DNA from: Diploscapter coronatus
Taxonomy: Eukaryota; Nematoda; Chromadorea; Rhabditida; Rhabditidae
Direction: 5' to 3'
DNA length: 64,000 nucleotides
Assembly (NCBI GenBank): GCA_964036155.1
Contig: OZ038422.1
Location: 65,061,201 to 65,125,200, forward strand
The notes below the pieces were generated by a model, which saw nothing but the letters and a program-made list of their open reading frames with translations, was not told the origin of the DNA and searched no databases. The position numbers and the translations under genes are program-made. Shown here piece by piece: positions 23,300 to 35,436 of the stretch (position 1 is its first letter; each line of letters starts with the position of its first letter).

Positions 23300-26200
23300 A
23301 AGAAATACTTCATGGAAATTTTCTACATGAGCTATCAGTCGTAGACTCAAACCATATTCACTTTTCCACAGATCCTTAGACATTTTGCTAAGCTGTTGTT
23401 TGAGCTTCATCAATAGATAAACGGTACTCCAGATTAAAATCGGAATTAACATTCCATTTATTATGAAAATTGGTGTGGCATGGATATGCTTATTCTGAAT
23501 TTGGAATTATATTCATCCTGACTGAAAGTATAATTCGAAAAGTCATATTGATCAGGGGTGTTCTGAATTTCGATTGCGAAATTTAAAGATTATAATTTTG
23601 AACACCCCCGATATGAATTTTCTTACATAGTAGCTCATAGATCCGAATAAATCATCGATCATCAACCTATTCCAATAATCATCTTCGCTTAGTACTACAG
23701 TTGTTTGATACACTTGACGCTTCATACGATTATTTAATATTTCATTACTATTCTTATATGGCTCATTGCCAACAAATGTGATGCGATAAAAGGTTATTGC
23801 ATCCATAAAGTGATAAATGAACGTAGGAATTATCATTGAAGCAACGAATATGTATTTGTTGAGGCTTGTGATTCGATAGCTTGGTTTACTAAAATAGTTT
23901 TGAAAGATCAATGAAATTTATACAGATCTAGGAAGAATTTGAGTCATATTCAAAAATAGATCAGAAGAAATCGCAAAACGAAATCATAATTATGACTTCA
24001 AAATTCTTTCCGGAATATTTTTTGAAAATTTCAAGCTAGAGAGAAAAATATTTTTAAAAAATCTTATGGGGCTAGGTCGCAGGAATATTTTGACTTAAAT
24101 CCTCCCTAAGTCTGAATTTGTATTCATACTCAGAAAATGCCCTCGCTCGTTGAACTGCCATTGCACAGGATACAGATTTGATCACATTTGCAATCATCAA
24201 TTCCAGTGATGAAATCATGAAATAATAAATCTGAACAATATGAATTACACCAATAAATTAGCAGAACAAAGTTAGAGGTCAAGTAATAATACTTTTTTCA
24301 ATTGTTATACGAGTAGAATCCCTCATTCACAAAATTAGCATTCCCCAAAAATCTCATTTCTCATTTGATCTCAAACTCATCTCATTACCACTTCTCTCTA
24401 CATGAAATAAACACGCTTTGGAAGTCAGCGTGTTTTTCTGTAAAGTGAATTCAGAGAATAGAGTAAAAAAGGATTTCCAAATCAGTCTCTCCTTCGATCA
24501 CTGTTGAGTGGACCGCGACCAGAAAAGGGGTCAAAATCCTACTAAATCAAGTGGAATCAGGCTCAAACTTCATTCTTTTCTGCACTATAAAATTTATGAA
24601 ATAAAAATAGCATGATTTGACTACCTTCAATCTATGAGCATATGATCAAAAATATAAAGCTTAAATCCAATTGATTTAGATCAATGATTTATGTGTATAT
24701 AAAAGTAATGTTTACCGCAGCATCACGATCGTACTTACAACACATGCTTTTCAGCGCTCCATAGTAATAATAATATTCCTAAAATATACATAGAGTTTTT
24801 GTCTGAAAACATCAACTCACAGCAATAATGACAATTAACGTATAGACACATTTCAATATTAATAGCGATAGTAACTGTTTTTCAAATGTTGAAAGTTTTG
24901 TCGATTTCTTCATTAATATCGTAATCGTTCGCATTCCCAATATCAATAGGATTAATGCTAATAAATGTACCAAATATAATACTACATGTGCCCTAACAGA
25001 AACATATTTGTTAAACAGTATTACTAAAAGTACGTATACATATGAGACGTTATTCGTAAAAATCGAGTTTTTTTTATAGAAGGGGGTGATACCCAAGAAG
25101 TCGACCCTCAATATCCGAGCTAATATTTTGTTTTCGGGGGTTTTCGACTACGTTGATTACGAATATGACGGTTAAAACCCGATCTGACCACTTGTTCCGC
25201 ATGTTCCGGAAGGTCCGCATTCGGTAGTTCCATAAAATTCTATTTTCGTTATTCGGCATGGGAAAAATTAAAATTTAGTATCAAAATGCTCGCAGAGGCC
25301 AACTGAACACGATTCTGAAAAGACCTCGTCGAAATGACACCGAATAAGGAAGTTATGATGAACATAGTAAAACATATGGAAAATGTCATATTGAGTTTTC
25401 GCTTCTTTTAATTTTTATTTTTTTTAAAAGCTCCAGGTTCCGTGAGTTATTTATACTAGGAAGTAGCCCAGGTCTTCTAGTTTCTGAAACACTTAACCGT
25501 TTTCCTATAGACTGCCCGCTAGCGAAGAAATGTCACTTTTTCGAAGAGTTGTTATGACTCGCTTTTGCCTAAGTTGATTTTAAAAATTCATAACTTCCAT
25601 AATTCTAAACAAAATTTTATAATTCTTTTTTTTATTGAACAGCATTCAATCCATAGATTATTAGGCAATAAAATAAGAATTTTTTTGAATACCGATTTTT
25701 GCAGAAATGCGCATTTTTCGCGCCTTGATTGCGTACTTTTAGACTCGTACTGCGTTTACGCGTAAACTACGTTGGAAAAATTCGTCCTTCCAGTATTTTG
25801 CGTAGATGGACATGGTGAACAACTTTATTCCAGGACCGACTTCGAGTTCACATTTGTATCAGCTACAGAATTTTTTGAAGTGCGACAGTCAAATTCAGCA
25901 TAATGTCCTTTTATACGTTATTTTCAAAAAATTATATTTTCCTATGTATCAGGCTAAATTCCATGATTATTTTTTTATTTTGTAGATCTTGGATAGAAGA
26001 ATAAAGTAAAAATAACAAGAAAATTTTAAAAATTATTTTTGGCGGGAAAAAGTTACCCTATATACCCGTACTGTGTTTATAAGGATAATTTGAGTTAACA
26101 TCGGAGTTTTCCATGAAATCTTGTAGAGCTCTTCAAGTTGATCAACTTTTGTTCCAGAACTTATTCTAGAATGTGCACACACAGGGAGATGTGAATTTTT

Positions 26201-27445
26201 GAAATTTACTGCCCTAAAGGCACTTTGCAATAATTGGTCGCTGAACTTCAAAAAATTCTGGAGCTCATACGAATGTGAATCCGAGATCGGTTCTGAAATA
26301 AAATTGTTTACCATGTCCATTTACGCAACATACTGGAAGGACGAATTTTTTCAACGTCATTTACGCGTAAACACAGTACGAGTCAAATAGTACATAATTA
26401 AGACGCGAAAAGTGCGCATTACCGCAAAAATCGATATTCAAAAAAATTCTTATTTTATTCCCTAATAATCTATGGATTAAATGCTGTTCAATAAAAAAAT
26501 AATGATCGAATTTGGTCTAGAATTATGGAAGTTATGAATTTTTAAAATCAAACTAGGCAAAAATGAGTCATGACAACTCTTCGAAGAAGTAAAATTTCTC
26601 CGCTAGCGGGCAGTCTATAGAAGGACGGTCAAGTATTTCAGAAACTAGAAGACCTTGACTACTTCCCAGTATAAATAACTCATGGAATTCGGCACCTTAA
26701 AAAAAATAATTAAAAAACGCGGGAAACCGACATGATATTTTCCATATGTTTCACTATGTTCATCGTAACTTCCTTATTCGGTGTCATTTCGATGAGATCT
26801 TTTCATAATCGTGCTCAACTGATCTCTGCGAGCATTTTGATATCAAATTTGAATTTTTTCCATACAGAATAGCGAAAACAGAATTTTCCGGAACTACCGG
26901 ATTCGGACCTTCCGGAACAGATGGAACAAGTGATCGAATCGGGTTTTAACCGTCAGATTCGTCATCAGCGTAGTTGAAAACCCTCAGGGACAAAAAATCA
27001 GCTCGAAATTTGAGGGTCGACTTCTTGGGTATCACCCCCTTCTATAAAAAAAACTCGATTTTTACGAATAACGCCTATGTTGAATTTAATAAGCAAAAGT
27101 AACTAATAATTTAAAAGAAAGATTTTGGGATATAAAATATTAAACTTACGAAGTGGGTTATATGCCAGTAAAATGAAAAATGCATCATAATGTGTAGTGG
27201 ATTCGGTAAAGCCTAGAAAAATTATCCGTATAAAATTATACATAAGATGTTTAGTTTCTAATATTTTGCTAAATTCATAAACTTAAACATTGGTATTATT
27301 ATAGATATTCCACTAAGATGCGGCATTTGTTCTAATGATTTAAGTGAAAAATATTGAATATACCCTTGCAGAGTTCCACGCCATCGTCATCATAATAATG
27401 AATCCCATTGTCGGGATCCATATATTTGGTTGGGCAAAGATACAT
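23300..27445 (-). pseudogene. Seven-transmembrane chemoreceptor gene disrupted by a foldback element
   Basis: Minus-strand exons read as parts of one serpentine receptor: 27445-27364 (start, MYLCPTKYMDPDNG), 27212-27150 (FFILLAYNPL), 25047-24821 (two membrane spans, HVVLYLVHLLALILLILGM and LLILKCVYTLIVIIA), 24778-24739, 24230-24130 (ELMIANVIKSVSCAMAVQRA), 23888-23627 (YIFVASMIIPTFIYHF) and 23494-23300 (FIINGMLIPILIWSTVYLLM). Most donors and acceptors fit and phases agree except between 24739 and 24230. The element at 25048-27073 abuts the first base of the third exon, so a normal acceptor is lost. TM6 was not found, and the TM7 tail may be the exon pair at 22502-22782. Nematode chemoreceptors act in chemosensory cilia; the exact sr- family was not identified. 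Probably a pseudogene. Confidence 0.6.
25048..27073. mobile_element. 2,026-bp foldback element with ~0.85-kb inverted arms
   Basis: Ends start CGTTATTCGTAAAAATCGAG in both orientations. The left arm runs from 25048 to about 25890 and the right arm from about 26250 to 27073, with visible substitutions between arms and a unique loop of roughly 360 nt. No transposase is recognisable in the loop or arms, so it is non-autonomous. No convincing target-site duplication was found (flanks ATGAGA and CCTATG). Confidence 0.85.
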
Positions 27446-28470
27446 TATATCGAACTATATAGAATCAAAGAAAGTTTAGCGATTTTAGTTCGAACTCGTT
27501 GTCTTGATAGTAGAATCAATTTTTTAATGAGAAGCTTCTAATAACGAAGTTTTATTGCGAAATTAAACTGCAAAAAATATTCGGTTACCAAGGAAAAAAT
27601 TGAGATTTGCTTTGTGAATTTCACTTTTATATCAGGTGTTTCTTTGTTTATATCAGATGATCTTTGTTGTGAATTTCAATTTATATCAGGTAATTTTTTT
27701 TCTAAGAATTTATCATAGGTTTATCTCAGCAATCTTAGCTCAAAATTTATCTAAAAATAATATCAAGATCTGTCTATTTTATGAAAGGTAAAATCGGACA
27801 GACATAAATACGGGCAATGAGATAGAATTTTTATTATATGAAATTGGTATTGGACAGGGTGATATTGCATATTCTATTTCTTTGAATTTAGTTCTTGTCA
27901 GCCTTCTTCGTCAAAGTCTTCACTATAACACCAACTTTATGCTTTGATTTCTCACGATTCTGGATATCTAATCTCTAAATTTCAATTAATTTTGACTTAA
28001 GATCAGCAACTTCTTTTTATAGAGAAATTTTACAGACAACGATATATTTCCCTTTTTAGAAACGTATTTGTGTATATTTTGTGTGCATTTCAAATGCAAG
28101 CAGGTGATTATTTCCAATTATTTTTGGCTGTACACTCATTAAAATTTGATTTTTTATTTGAGAGAAAAACTCAAAAAATCGATTCGATGCTAATTTGGAC
28201 AATTTTTGAAGCCTAAATTTTTTAAAACAATTATTTTTTAAATCTCCATAGTCGATTTGGGTAGATTAAAGTTTTTTGGCAATAGAAATTAAAATTTTGA
28301 AAGTTGCCTTCCTTGAAAATTCTTACTAAATTATATAGTAGAGGTAATTTGTCGATAACCAAAAGTATTTATTCTCATTTCCGAGTTGAGGTATAACAAC
28401 TAGCGATAACAAGCCAAGTTTCAAACAAACAAACAAACATCAAATTTGAATCATCAAAATTATGTCTTCT
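27446..28470. other. Spacer between receptor and ZNF593-like gene, with receptor tail copy 3
   Basis: Contains a partial third copy of the receptor tail exon (about 27880-27984, minus strand, RLDIQNREKSK), interrupted by an in-frame stop after ADKN. The rest has no supported gene. Repeated TATCAGRT words occur at 27632-27690. Confidence 0.5.
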
Positions 28471-29437
28471 TCATTTCGAAGTGTCCATGAGATTTTCGTT
28501 TTGGTTAGGAAGAGTGGATTTACCTAAAAATTATCTTCTAACTGATAAAATAGGAATTTTTTTATAAGTTTAAAGTGCATTTTCGCACTATTTCTTTTTT
28601 TCTAACATCGGTTTCATAGTCATCTTAAATCATTTTCAAGGATTAGAAACATTGAGTTTTTAGTCAAAATGAAAGTTTTGAGATAAGTTTCAAATTTACC
28701 CGGAATGACTCGATCTTTGTTGGTGATTTTCGGATAGGTGCCCAGACCACCGGCCGCCTCCGCTTCTTTGATCGTGTACGGCACTTCTTTCAGCGTTTTC
28801 AAACGATTTTTGTGCAACTGAAAAAACGTTTAAATGTTTGTAGTTTTCATCCTCACTCTCATTTTTTTCTTTTCATACTATTTCTTAGAAAAAATGTGCA
28901 AATTAAGAGGAGCAAAAACTTCAACTCAAGAAAATCACAAAATTTTCATTTTTCGTTAATCATAAATTTGTAGATTTGCGATTTTTGTTTTTCAAAATCA
29001 CCTTGGTCTTCTTGTGGAGTTGGAGAGTTCTGTCGTCGATGAAATAGCGTTGGCACTCGATGCAGTAGAACTGACCGTCGCCGGGTAGATCCAGGTCGAC
29101 CTGAAAAGTTTTCATTTTCATAATACAAGTGGACATCGAAGGTCAGAGTAAGGCAAATCTTCTAGTTTATAATTTTGAAACACGTTTAGATATAAGAATT
29201 CTACCTCCTGATTCATGAGCCTCTGCGCTTTATCGGGCCTCAAGTCCTCGTGAATCTAAAGAAAGATTTCTAGAGGGAAAATTTCCGAAACTGTCTTTAT
29301 CCTGATCGTCTTCAAATTATGCTGGTTTACTGAATGTTTAGATTACTGTAATTCCACCGTACCTGATCCAAATCCTTGCCGGGCCGTTTCCTACCCTTGT
29401 TCGAAATCGTGTGCTTACTTTGCGAGTTGCTCGGCAT
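28471..29437 (-). CDS. ZNF593: ZNF593/BUD20-like C2H2 zinc-finger ribosome-biogenesis protein
   Basis: Family members bind pre-60S ribosomal particles and assist nuclear export and assembly of the large subunit. Minus-strand exons 29437-29363, 29255-29205, 29100-29002, 28817-28700, 28523-28471 give 131 residues in one frame. A basic N terminus is followed by [17 protein letters not shown]. The single zinc finger is CIEC...[10 protein letters not shown] (C-x2-C ... H-x5-H). The family signature [17 protein letters not shown] is next. The last exon adds a short tail ending NLMDTSK; it was chosen because phase and stop fit, whereas reading through the GTAAAT donor gives an unlikely tail. A TTTCAG near 29447 could be the trans-splice site. 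In C. elegans the homologue (Y56A3A.18, from memory) lies near ccf-1, consistent with conserved local order. Confidence 0.9.
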
Positions 29438-29826
29438 ACTGTAATTCTGAAATCGTAAGTTTTTTCAAGATTCATATTCTTTTTAGAAAATATCCAAAGA
29501 TCTCGAAATCTTTCATTTTTAACAGAAGTAGCCACTTATTTAGAAATTTTTATTTTTGTTGGTTTTTTTTCGATTTTGTTTAAAACTTTACGAAACACAA
29601 GACAAGAAGGAGGTATTTTTGGAGTGAAAAATAAGAAGAAATTATTATTTAAAGAGATTTCACTTCAAACCTACCTCGAGAAATAGAAACAAGTCTCAAA
29701 ATGGTATATCGAATACCAGATTTTTGGGGGAACCAAAATTTGGAGATGGGAAAGAGATCAAACAACAGAGTTTCGATTACCAATTTATCAAAAATGATAC
29801 CATCGTTATATCGTTATCAGTCTCTT

Positions 29827-29858
29827 ACCAAAATGGTATCCCTTATACCATTTTTGGT
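29827..29858. repeat. Palindrome of AAAATGGTAT words
   Basis: ACCAAAATGGTAT is followed after three bases by its near reverse complement ending ATACCATTTTTGGT. Related single words (ATGGTATATCG, ATGATACCATCG) lie just upstream at 29700-29810. Confidence 0.6.
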
Positions 29859-30189
29859 AAAAGAAGGTAACTTGAAGATAGACAAGAATAAATTACGAAA
29901 AAGATGGATTGAATAAGTTTTATATTTAGTTGAAGTCAACAATACCGCATGTTAGCATTTGAAAAATCATGAAATGTTTGAGAACTCTTCGGAAACATAT
30001 TTGAAGCCAACTAAATATAAAAGGAAAGATTAAAATAAAACATCGAAAAGAATCGAATTTTTGATTGAAATCTAACACTTTGCACCTCGATTACAATAAA
30101 ATTAGGGGACTTTGCTGGAAGATGCAAAATCTAAAAGAAGAAAGTTAAATTTTAAGGTAAAAACGAGGTTGGGTGTGTTGCTTTTAGGT

Positions 30190-30475
30190 GATTTACAGAC
30201 CAGTAATTGTTGGAAGACTGGTTTACAGGCCTGAAAATGGATTAATGATGAACTACAGATTGAAATGCAGGCCTATAATAGTTAATTTTTGGAATCATTA
30301 TTTACGGACCTTTAAAAAGATGATCCAAAATTACGGATCTGTAAAATCAACGATACTTCAGATTTACAGGTCAATACAAATGAGGAAAGAGCCGTAATTA
30401 TAATCGCGTTCTGTAATTTCACTAGGGCGCGATTTTCAAGTCAGTAAAAGATAAGAGATTGAATTACAGGCCAAT
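30190..30475. repeat. Degenerate spaced repeat of TTACAGGCC-like words
   Basis: About nine words such as TTTACAGACC, TTTACAGGCC, ATGCAGGCC, TTTACGGACC and AATTACAGGCC recur every 20-60 nt. They are not a simple tandem array, because the spacers are unrelated. Confidence 0.5.
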
Positions 30476-30537
30476 AAAGTGGGGGAAAACTCCTAATTAC
30501 CGCCTTTTTCCTTTCTTGCCCGTTCTTCTGTTCACAT

Positions 30538-33227
30538 TCAGTTGGCAGTGATGGGTGCGGATTGTGCAGCGTGGACGGCCTCGATGAGTGGGTCGTCGGA
30601 TTTGTGTGCCGAGTGCAGCGTCAGCGACGAGCCCAGTCCGTACAGATGGCCCTGCACCACTTGCGAAATCTAAACCTTTATCAATAAACTACTAACTCAG
30701 AGATTTTTAAAGCTATAATAGAATCTGACTTCATTTTTAGAAAAAAACGGCATTTTTCACTTAAAATCTTACATTTTTGAAACATGTTTTTTTGTTTAAA
30801 TTTTTCCTGACCTTATCCCAGCTATCATTGAAGAATTGCTGTTTGATCTTGAAGAAGGTCTTAGCGGTGAGCAGTGCGTCCGAGCCGGCCTGTAAAAATG
30901 CTCTTTCATAATCAGGTTTAAACTCGTTAATAACGTCAACTCAAAATTCGAGATGTTAACGATTCTTAACGTCAAACTTTAGCACTAGGGTTATAGCGCG
31001 TTTATGAATGTGGTACCTGATGGCGAGCGCCCACGCGCTTCACGTCCAACTGGTCAGCTACCTGAAAATTTTAGATAAGCTTCAGAAATTTCATAAATAA
31101 AAAAAATAATGGTAGGAATATTGACGATGGCATTGCTTTTTGAGGCTCAAATAATGATATTATTTTGTGAATTATCCAAGTATATTTCAAATTTTCTTTA
31201 TAAATTAGTATTCTGGATTCAAATTGATGCATGTAAAGAAACCTGCCAAAATTTCGAGAAACAAATGGATATCTTTTACAACTATTCGCATTTTTCTACA
31301 TTCAAAAATTCGAATTAATCAAAATTAAAGTAAAAATAATAATAAAATTTTAAAAGTTGAACCTCCTGAAGTCCACCTTTGAGTTTCGCGTTGGCGCAGC
31401 CGGGCATACGCAACAGCAGCTTGATGTCGTACGAGCGCGGAAACAGCGAGCGGTGGAACTGCAAACAGATAACGAATTAATATAAATATGTTTTCAGGAA
31501 CTTGAATAGATGAAATATCACAAAGTAGTGGTAATTTTCCAATCGTTGATTTAAGAATACGAAATAAAGTTCAAAGAAGTCAGGGTTTTATGAATGTTTC
31601 AGGAAATTTCCTAAATTGATATCAAAAAGCGGTACTGATATGTATCTTATCAAGCTCATTGTAATTTTAGAAATATCAAAAACAGATTTCTTGGGTGTTT
31701 CAGAAACTCTTTACTATCTATGTCGAAAAGGATGGTCACTAAACCTCTGTTTCGTTGATAAATAAAATCTAATGTTCAACCTGAAAGAAGGTGGACTCCT
31801 CCCTGGGCAGGTCGGAGAGGGTGATGGATTTGAGGAGATAGCCGAAGTCGTATCCGGAAGAGAATGTCAGCCAGGTGACACGATCGTCCACGATCAGCCC
31901 AGAAGTCGTTAACAGCTCACCGAACACGTCCATCGATATGCCTTCCGTCTGAATAAGTAAAGATGTTTCAGAAAAAAAGAAGCTGAGCTTAAGAAATTTC
32001 TATATCTAATAGTTGAACTTAAATTGGCAGAAACTACAAAAAAGTAGCATAAATAAACAAAAAGATAGTTCAATTAATTGAACACTTTACGATAAAGAAG
32101 AAAAAACTTTAAAAACGAACCTGAAGTCTGTTGAAGTCGATGCCAGCGACTCTGAGCAACTCGACGCTTTCCTGCAATAAAACTCATAAAATTTCAAATT
32201 CAGACTTAATTTTTTTATACCCACCGACTTCTTAAAACTCGATCCGCAAAAGTGTCATGTCGAGAGAGGAAAAGAGAATGGGTGGGTTATTTCAGTCTCT
32301 CGATATGACAGACTTTGTTCTGCGGGTGGGATCTTGAGAAACCTAGGTCCACTTATCACTCTTAGAAGGGCTACTTCTACAAATTATAATAATTTCTAAA
32401 ATGCAGTACCTGCGAGAACATGTCTTCGTTGAGCGAGAAGTGGAAGTTGAACTGCCAGACATCACCCCCGGGCGGCAACTCACCCTTCTCGTTCACCAAC
32501 GCGAAACCGACCTGCAAAACTTTAGTTATGAAGAATGAGTTTCAAACATTTCTAGAAGAAGTAGAATATTTCAGTCGTCGCATGATACATATTTCAACGA
32601 AATTCACTTTTCAAAATGCTACAAATATGTTTAAAACAAACCTATTATTTGCGAAACAATCTGATAGATAGTCAATGGAGCACATCCACATTAATTCATT
32701 GCAATATACGGTATCCCTGATTTAAAAATTGCCGTACCTGTATGAGTTTGAGCATGTTGACGTTGCAGGAGACCTGTTGGTAGTTGAAGTCCTCCTTGCT
32801 TCTGAACATGCCGAGTGGCGTGGCCACCACACCGGGGAACTCAGTGTCCATCGCTACGTACGGGTATTCCTGGAAATTTTGAACATCATTGTAATTTAGA
32901 GAAAAAAATGAATATCGGATACCTTTCAGTATAAAGAAAATTGAACTTTTCTATGCTCAAGAAGAATAAATTATGTTTGAAAACCTCGAACTTATATGAT
33001 AGGTTTCAGAAAAGTAAGTTTTTTTGGAAGATTAAGGAATTTGCTGCAGAAAAACTCGGAAACTTATCGAGTTTTGCCAGATTTCTTATTTTTTTCGTCA
33101 GGAAATTTCGAAGTTTTGGAACTTTCGAGAAAATAAGAAAAAATGCGACCTCAATGAGCGCCCTCATCTTGCCGAACTCCTCCTCGACGTTCGTGTTCCA
33201 GACATCGTGGATCCGCACCTCGTCCAT
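30538..33227 (-). CDS. ccf-1: CCR4-NOT deadenylase subunit CNOT7/8 (CCF-1/CAF1)
   Basis: DEDD-type 3' exoribonuclease that shortens mRNA poly(A) tails in the CCR4-NOT complex in the cytoplasm. Nine minus-strand exons: 33227-33150, 32869-32738, 32511-32410, 32171-32121, 31948-31781, 31458-31363, 31061-31017, 30889-30812, 30669-30538; 293 residues. Catalytic residues are visible as D34 and E36 in VAMDTEFPGVV, D155 in SSGYDFGYLL, and H223/D228 in RHQ-AGSDALLT. The CNOT-binding and fold segments (NVEEEFGKMRALIE, YPYVAMDTEF, FQVGFALVNE-type) are in place. A GHLYGLG block closes the domain. The start MDEVRIHDVW matches the usual family N terminus. It is divergent from trap-4 with about 750 nt between the starts, a likely shared promoter region. 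Confidence 0.96.
32238..32338. repeat. Imperfect inverted repeat in ccf-1 intron
   Basis: CTCGATCCGC...ATGTCGAGAGA pairs with TCTCTCGATATGACA...GCGGGTGGGATCTTGAG with bulges. A MITE-like hairpin of about 100 nt with a GAGAGA-rich core, similar in style to the element at 53182. Confidence 0.6.
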
Positions 33228-33980
33228 TCGTTTCACTGCTTTGCTTCGCGTCCAGAACCTGACCTTCCGGATCACAGAAATCCGTTTTTCACTAGTATTT
33301 TGGGTGGCTGAAATATCGTCATTTTGAAATCGCAAATCGCTTTCTCCGAAAACCCCGAGAAATTGCGATGTTTTATACCAGACTATGCTATTGAGCAGGT
33401 CTGGAGCTTTGGAAGATCTAGAATTTGTCAGAACTAAAATTGTAAACTCCTGAAAAGTCATCAATTTCAACATAACTCGCTTTTGTCAAATTTACGAGAA
33501 CTTAAAAGTCGGGATTTCTATCAGAGCAAATAAGTCGATAGAGCAGATCTAGAGCTCCAAGAAGATCTAGGAAGTTCGAAAATCGGTAAAGTTCCGGAAA
33601 AATTACGACGAAAACAAGTGAAAATCAATTTGGGTGGGGCTGGACGGTTTCCGAAGGACGTTTAGCCCGTACTCAAAATCAAAGTCGCTAGCGACAACTC
33701 GAACTGCAAGTGGCCGTTTTGAACGACGTTTTCTCGACTTTTTTAGTTCTCGTCCGGATTTTTCAGGATTTTTGGAAATTTCACACAGTTCACCGACCAC
33801 AAGTTCGGAAATTCACCTACTTTTCAAGCGAAATAGTGTTGGTAAAGAGGAAAAATAGGTGAACTTTCCGAAATTGTGCTTGGTGACTCTTTGAAATCTC
33901 CAAAAATCCATTTTCTTTCGAGATTACTCTTCTCGACTTTTACCTATTTTTTCTATTTTCAGGTAAAAATCAGGAAAATT
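33228..33980. promoter_or_regulatory. Divergent intergenic region ccf-1 / trap-4
   Basis: Both genes start away from this 753-nt stretch, so it should carry both promoters. A CTATTTTCAG acceptor ending at 33962 lies 18 nt before the trap-4 ATG and is a likely SL trans-splice site; a weaker acceptor precedes the ccf-1 ATG. No defined core element was recognised. Confidence 0.5.
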
Positions 33981-35436
33981 ATGCTGCGTGTTGTGGCCGC
34001 CTTCTGCCTGATCGCCGTGACTTTGGGTAAAATCTTAAAAATGCCCAAAAAATTAAAAAAAAAATCTTTTCCCTAGAAAAATTGCCTTCTTCTTGAAAAA
34101 TTTAATAAGAAATTAACATATTACCGTATCTTTTCCCTTTATTTTAAAATCGAAAAATGATATTTTCAGCTAACCGATGCGAATCGCCCAAACACTCTGC
34201 CACGAGTTACTCGACCACCGATGGGTTCTTCCACTATCAGGTACAGCTGGAAAAATTGGGGATACGATATATGCCGCAGTATACTGAAAGGCAGAAAGCT
34301 CGTCACAATTTACTAGAAAGTGCAAAAACTGAACCAGGGTGGATATGAATAGAATTTGAAAATTGCATCATTTAAAAAATAAATTTTCTAGCAAACGAGA
34401 TTTTGAAGAAAGTTATATCTAATTTTCAGACCGCGTTCATCGCCGAGTTCACGCTGACGTGCGCCAACAACGTCAAGGTATCATTTTTGGATTTTTAGTC
34501 ATCAGACTGATCCTAGAATTGAAAATTCGTACAGGACTGTTTTTGAAACCTATCTAATTTTCGATTTCAGAACATGCCCTTCTACGCGGTGGTCGGTGAC
34601 ACTGTTCGTGCTGTGGCCATTTCGGAGGAAACCTCTAAGCATCAGGTGAATAATACAATTTTTAGAAAAGACTCTGAAAAAACTGTTCATTTTCTAAAAA
34701 AAATCGTTATTTTTAAGCTCACTGACTTTTTTTTGTCTACTTTTTAAAACAGCTTTCACGAAGAAGCTACCGTAATCTTCCACTGTATGCTAATTTTAGG
34801 TGTCGTGGACACAGGAGCACGAGAAGTCTGGCGCCGCGACGTACGAGATCAAGATCTTCGACGAGGATGGCATCGCCGCATGGAGGAGAGACCCGTTCGT
34901 CAAGCCCCTGTTCACCATCGAGCACTATCACTCGGTTGGTTTTTATCTTTTATTCATAATTTTTGAAACAAATAATGATAGAAATAAAATTAATACCAGC
35001 AAAACTGCTGATCTATTTAAAGTTCTTTTGTAACTTATTGAAAATAGAATTTGAATGCAATGGCCAAAAGATATCATGCAAAGTTGAACTTGAGTCAATT
35101 AGCATTCGTCGAATGTGAAACTTACAAGAAAATTTCAAAGCTATTTTTATGCTTCAAATCAAATACAAAAAGTGATATGTTTTCAATAATGATTGCTCCG
35201 TCAGCCGTGACATCAGAATCAAACTTGCAAATAATCACCCGCGCAAAGATATGTCATCATCTCTAAGCGTGTGATGAGAGATAATAATTAAAAACTTGCA
35301 AGTTAATTAGAATAAACTCTCCGATTTGCAGGGCCTGAGCCGCAAGCCGTTCTTCTCCTCGGAAACTATCGCCCTGCTCGTCACGGTGGTTGCGCTCTAC
35401 TACGCCATCCGACAGAAGACTGAATTGACCGCATAA
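33981..35436 (+). CDS. trap-4: Translocon-associated protein subunit delta (TRAP-delta/SSR4)
   Basis: Subunit of the TRAP complex beside the Sec61 channel in the ER membrane, helping insertion of secretory and membrane proteins. Exons 33981-34026, 34170-34240, 34430-34477, 34571-34645, 34800-34934, 35332-35436; 159 residues. A signal peptide (MLRVVAAFCLIAVTLG) precedes the luminal domain, which has paired cysteines (NRCES and LTCANN) as in SSR4. Further family blocks are PFYAVVGDT, QVSWTQEHEKS and TYEIKIFDEDG. One C-terminal membrane span (ETIALLVTVVALYYAI) is followed by a short cytosolic tail. It is the first gene of the proposed plus-strand operon. The first exon ends after TTG G with the GTAAAA donor, which keeps the signal peptide in frame. 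Confidence 0.95.

Larger units (their letters stand above)
29438..30537. other. Spacer between ZNF593-like gene and ccf-1
   Basis: No gene seen. Holds an imperfect palindrome of TGGTAT words (29827-29858) and a run of degenerate TTTACAGGCC-like words (about 30190-30470). The minus-strand promoter of the ZNF593-like gene and the ccf-1 3' UTR should lie here. Confidence 0.5.

Noticed and set aside
26033..26320. 95-codon open stretch in the loop of the foldback element
   Set aside because: No transposase, DDE or helicase motif was recognisable and it extends into the arm; not enough to call a gene.
28620..28699. Read-through of the ZNF593-like gene past the GTAAAT donor
   Set aside because: The added residues look like translated intron, and an in-frame terminal exon with a good acceptor exists at 28523-28471.
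33006..33473. 155-codon open stretch around the ccf-1 first exon
   Set aside because: Only the part from 33227 to 33150 matches CCF-1; the remainder runs through the 5' flank and across a clear donor into the intron.
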